Positions 40,063 to 41,838 of a stretch of 41,838 nt of DNA are shown one piece after another. The notes under the pieces were generated by a model. The model was not told the DNA's origin. It did not search any database and was given only the letters and a program-made list of their open reading frames with translations. Within the stretch, counting starts at the first letter, position 1; each line of letters opens with the position of its first letter. The stretch covers positions 1-41,838 of the forward strand of contig NZ_LMSH01000005.1 of the NCBI RefSeq assembly GCF_001428365.1, read 5' to 3'. Position numbers and translations under genes: made by a program. The DNA comes from Arthrobacter sp. Soil763. GTDB lineage: Bacteria > Actinomycetota > Actinomycetes > Actinomycetales > Micrococcaceae.

Positions 40063-41838
40063 ATGTTTTCGAAGATTCTGGTGGCTAACCGCGGCGAAAT
40101 CGCGATCCGGGCCTTCCGTGCCAGCTATGAGCTCGGAGCCAAGACCGTTGCCGTGTTCCCGACCGAGGACCGCAACTCCATCCACCGCCAGAAAGCCGAC
40201 GAGGCGTACCTGATCGGCGAGGAAGGCCATCCGGTCCGGGCGTACCTGGACGTGGACGAGGTCGTGCGGGTGGCGAAGGAGGCCGGCGCCGACGCGATTT
40301 ACCCGGGCTACGGCTTCCTCTCCGAAAACCCGAACCTCGCGCGCGCCGCCGCGGACGCCGGGATCACCTTCGTCGGTCCGCCGGCGGAAGTCCTGGAACT
40401 GGCCGGCAACAAGGTCGCGGCGCTGGAAGCCGCCCGGCAGGCCGGCGTCCCGGTGCTGAAGTCCAGCAAGCCGTCCAAGGACGTTGACGAGCTCATCGCC
40501 GCCGCGGACGAGATCGGGTTCCCCGTCTTCGCCAAAGCGGTCGCCGGCGGCGGCGGCCGCGGCATGCGCCGCGTGGACACCCGCGAAGCCCTGCCCGAGG
40601 CGCTGCAGGCCGCCATGCGCGAAGCCGACGCCGCTTTCGGGGACCCCACCATGTTCCTGGAGCAGGCGGTGCTGCGGCCCCGCCACATCGAGGTGCAGAT
40701 CCTGGCCGACGCCGAGGGCAACGTCATGCACCTCTTCGAGCGCGACTGCTCGATCCAGCGCCGCCACCAGAAGGTCATCGAAATCGCCCCGGCGCCCAAC
40801 CTGGACGAGGGCATCCGCCAGGCCCTCTACCGCGACGCCGTGAAGTTCGCCAAGGCCCTGAACTACGTCAACGCCGGCACCGTCGAGTTCCTGGTCGACA
40901 CCGTCGGTGACCGCGCCGGCCAGCACGTCTTCATCGAGATGAACCCGCGCATCCAGGTCGAACACACCGTCACCGAAGAGGTCACCGACGTCGACCTGGT
41001 CCAGGCCCAGCTGCGCATCGCCTCCGGCGAGACCCTCGCGGACCTTGGCCTCTCCCAGGACACCGTCCGGCTGCGCGGTGCCGCCCTGCAGTCCCGCATC
41101 ACCACCGAGGACCCGGCCAACGGCTTCCGGCCCGACGTCGGAAAGATCACCGGCTACCGCTCCGCCGGCGGCGCCGGCGTCCGGCTCGACGGCGGCACCG
41201 TGTACTCCGGCGCCGAGATCAGCCCGCACTTCGACTCCATGCTGGTCAAACTGACCTGCCGCGGCCGCGACTACCCGACCGCCGTCGCCCGCGCCCGCCG
41301 GGCCCTGGCCGAGTTCCGCATCCGCGGCGTGTCCACCAACATCTCCTTCCTGCAGGCGGTCCTGGACGACCCGGACTTCGTCGCCGGGGACGTCGCCACG
41401 TCCTTCATCGACGAGCGTCCCGAGCTGCTCAAGGCCCGCGTCTCCGCGGACCGCGGCACCAAGCTGCTGACCTGGCTGGCGGACGTCACCGTCAACAAGC
41501 CCAACGGCGAGCTCACGGTACACACCGACCCGGCCGACAAACTGCCCGCCCTGCCCGAGGCGGAGGCCCCGGCAGGGTCGCGCCAGCGGCTGCTTGAACT
41601 GGGCCCGGAGGGGTTCGCCCGCGCCCTCCGCAGCCAGGACGCCGTCGCCGTCACGGACACCACGTTCCGGGACGCGCACCAGTCCCTGCTGGCGACCCGG
41701 GTCCGGACCCGCGACCTGGTCGCGGCCGCCCCGGCCGTGTCCAAGCTCCTGCCCGAACTGCTGTCCGTGGAGGCCTGGGGCGGTGCCACCTACGACGTCG
41801 CCCTCCGCTTCCTCGGTGAGGACCCGTGGGACCGGCTC
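40063..41838 (+). CDS. pyc: Pyruvate carboxylase, 5' part (cut by window edge)
   Basis: 592 codons are present of an expected ~1130; the frame runs open off the right edge. It starts at ATG 40063 with AGGAG 5 nt upstream. Residues 1-450 form the biotin carboxylase: KILVANRGEIAIRAFRA, the ATP-grasp glycine loop AVAGGGGRGMR, and EMNPRIQVEHTVTEEVT. The carboxyltransferase begins near 531 (TDTTFRDAHQSLLATR). This single-chain layout with a TDTTFRDAHQS start identifies pyruvate rather than acetyl-/propionyl-CoA carboxylase. The biotin domain is outside. It supplies oxaloacetate, used by both PrpC and the TCA cycle. Confidence 0.96.
   Translation, partial: MFSKILVANRGEIAIRAFRASYELGAKTVAVFPTEDRNSIHRQKADEAYLIGEEGHPVRAYLDVDEVVRVAKEAGADAIYPGYGFLSENPNLARAAADAGITFVGPPAEVLELAGNKVAALEAARQAGVPVLKSSKPSKDVDELIAAADEIGFPVFAKAVAGGGGRGMRRVDTREALPEALQAAMREADAAFGDPTMFLEQAVLRPRHIEVQILADAEGNVMHLFERDCSIQRRHQKVIEIAPAPNLDEGIRQALYRDAVKFAKALNYVNAGTVEFLVDTVGDRAGQHVFIEMNPRIQVEHTVTEEVTDVDLVQAQLRIASGETLADLGLSQDTVRLRGAALQSRITTEDPANGFRPDVGKITGYRSAGGAGVRLDGGTVYSGAEISPHFDSMLVKLTCRGRDYPTAVARARRALAEFRIRGVSTNISFLQAVLDDPDFVAGDVATSFIDERPELLKARVSADRGTKLLTWLADVTVNKPNGELTVHTDPADKLPALPEAEAPAGSRQRLLELGPEGFARALRSQDAVAVTDTTFRDAHQSLLATRVRTRDLVAAAPAVSKLLPELLSVEAWGGATYDVALRFLGEDPWDRL

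Overview
The window looks like part of a high-GC actinobacterial chromosome, most probably Arthrobacter sensu lato (Micrococcaceae). The reasons are the very high GC at third codon positions, the tlyA-nadK-recN-pyrG-nudix-xerD-parA-scpAB-rluB-cmk-der gene order, and a gcvH-garA-ftsR-DUF151-merR cluster. From memory, both orders match the Mycobacterium tuberculosis blocks Rv1691-Rv1713 and Rv1826-Rv1830, which is the main support for many small or otherwise weak calls. No prophage, insertion sequence or CRISPR array is visible. Most of the window is conserved core genome with one inserted carbon-metabolism block.

Layout. 1-80: the 3' end of a 5S rRNA with its intrinsic terminator, so a ribosomal operon lies just to the left. 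487-10887: a co-directional core run. It starts with a repeat-rich protein with an RG/DRDRKPF low-complexity region and a TPR-like core, followed by HAD phosphatase, a small protein, tlyA, nadK, recN, pyrG, an ADP-ribose-type Nudix hydrolase and xerD, mostly with overlapping or near-overlapping junctions. 11055-15740: accessory genes, namely a DUF222/HNH endonuclease, an ECF sigma factor with a membrane-anchored partner, an MTH1-like Nudix enzyme and a second membrane-anchored protein. The sigma gene carries a GAAAC-N16-CGTC promoter that suggests autoregulation.

15820-26166: a C3/C4 carbon block. The methylcitrate operon (gntR-prpD-prpB-prpC, minus strand) diverges from propionyl-CoA synthetase prpE across two TGTATACA operators. 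A CitA/CitB-type two-component system diverges from a C4-dicarboxylate symporter gene (dctA) across a set of GTGATGCG half-sites. Propionate would be activated by PrpE and run through the methylcitrate cycle to succinate and pyruvate, while DctA brings in succinate, fumarate or malate.

26507-34277: chromosome segregation and RNA/lipid/nucleotide core genes (parA, scpA, scpB, rluB, tyrA, cmk, plsC, der), then tRNA-Pro(GGG) at 34439-34515. 34591-35460 is an Fpg/Nei glycosylase on the minus strand. 35614-38807 is gcvH, the FHA regulator garA (preceded by an unusual 16-bp tandem repeat), ftsR, a DUF151 nuclease and a second MerR regulator. 38916-39758 is an orphan ParA-like ATPase on the minus strand. 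40063 to the right edge is pyruvate carboxylase, cut off by the window, with two CRP/GlxR-like sites upstream.

No clearly unprecedented system is proven by the sequence. The strongest candidates for new biology are the expandable DRDRKPF repeat protein beside the rRNA operon, the sigma factor with its membrane partner, the repeat-bearing garA leader, and a recurring TAnnnT element 6-8 nt before start codons that suggests leaderless transcription of several genes. All functional assignments rest on motifs and gene order read by eye; no database search was run.
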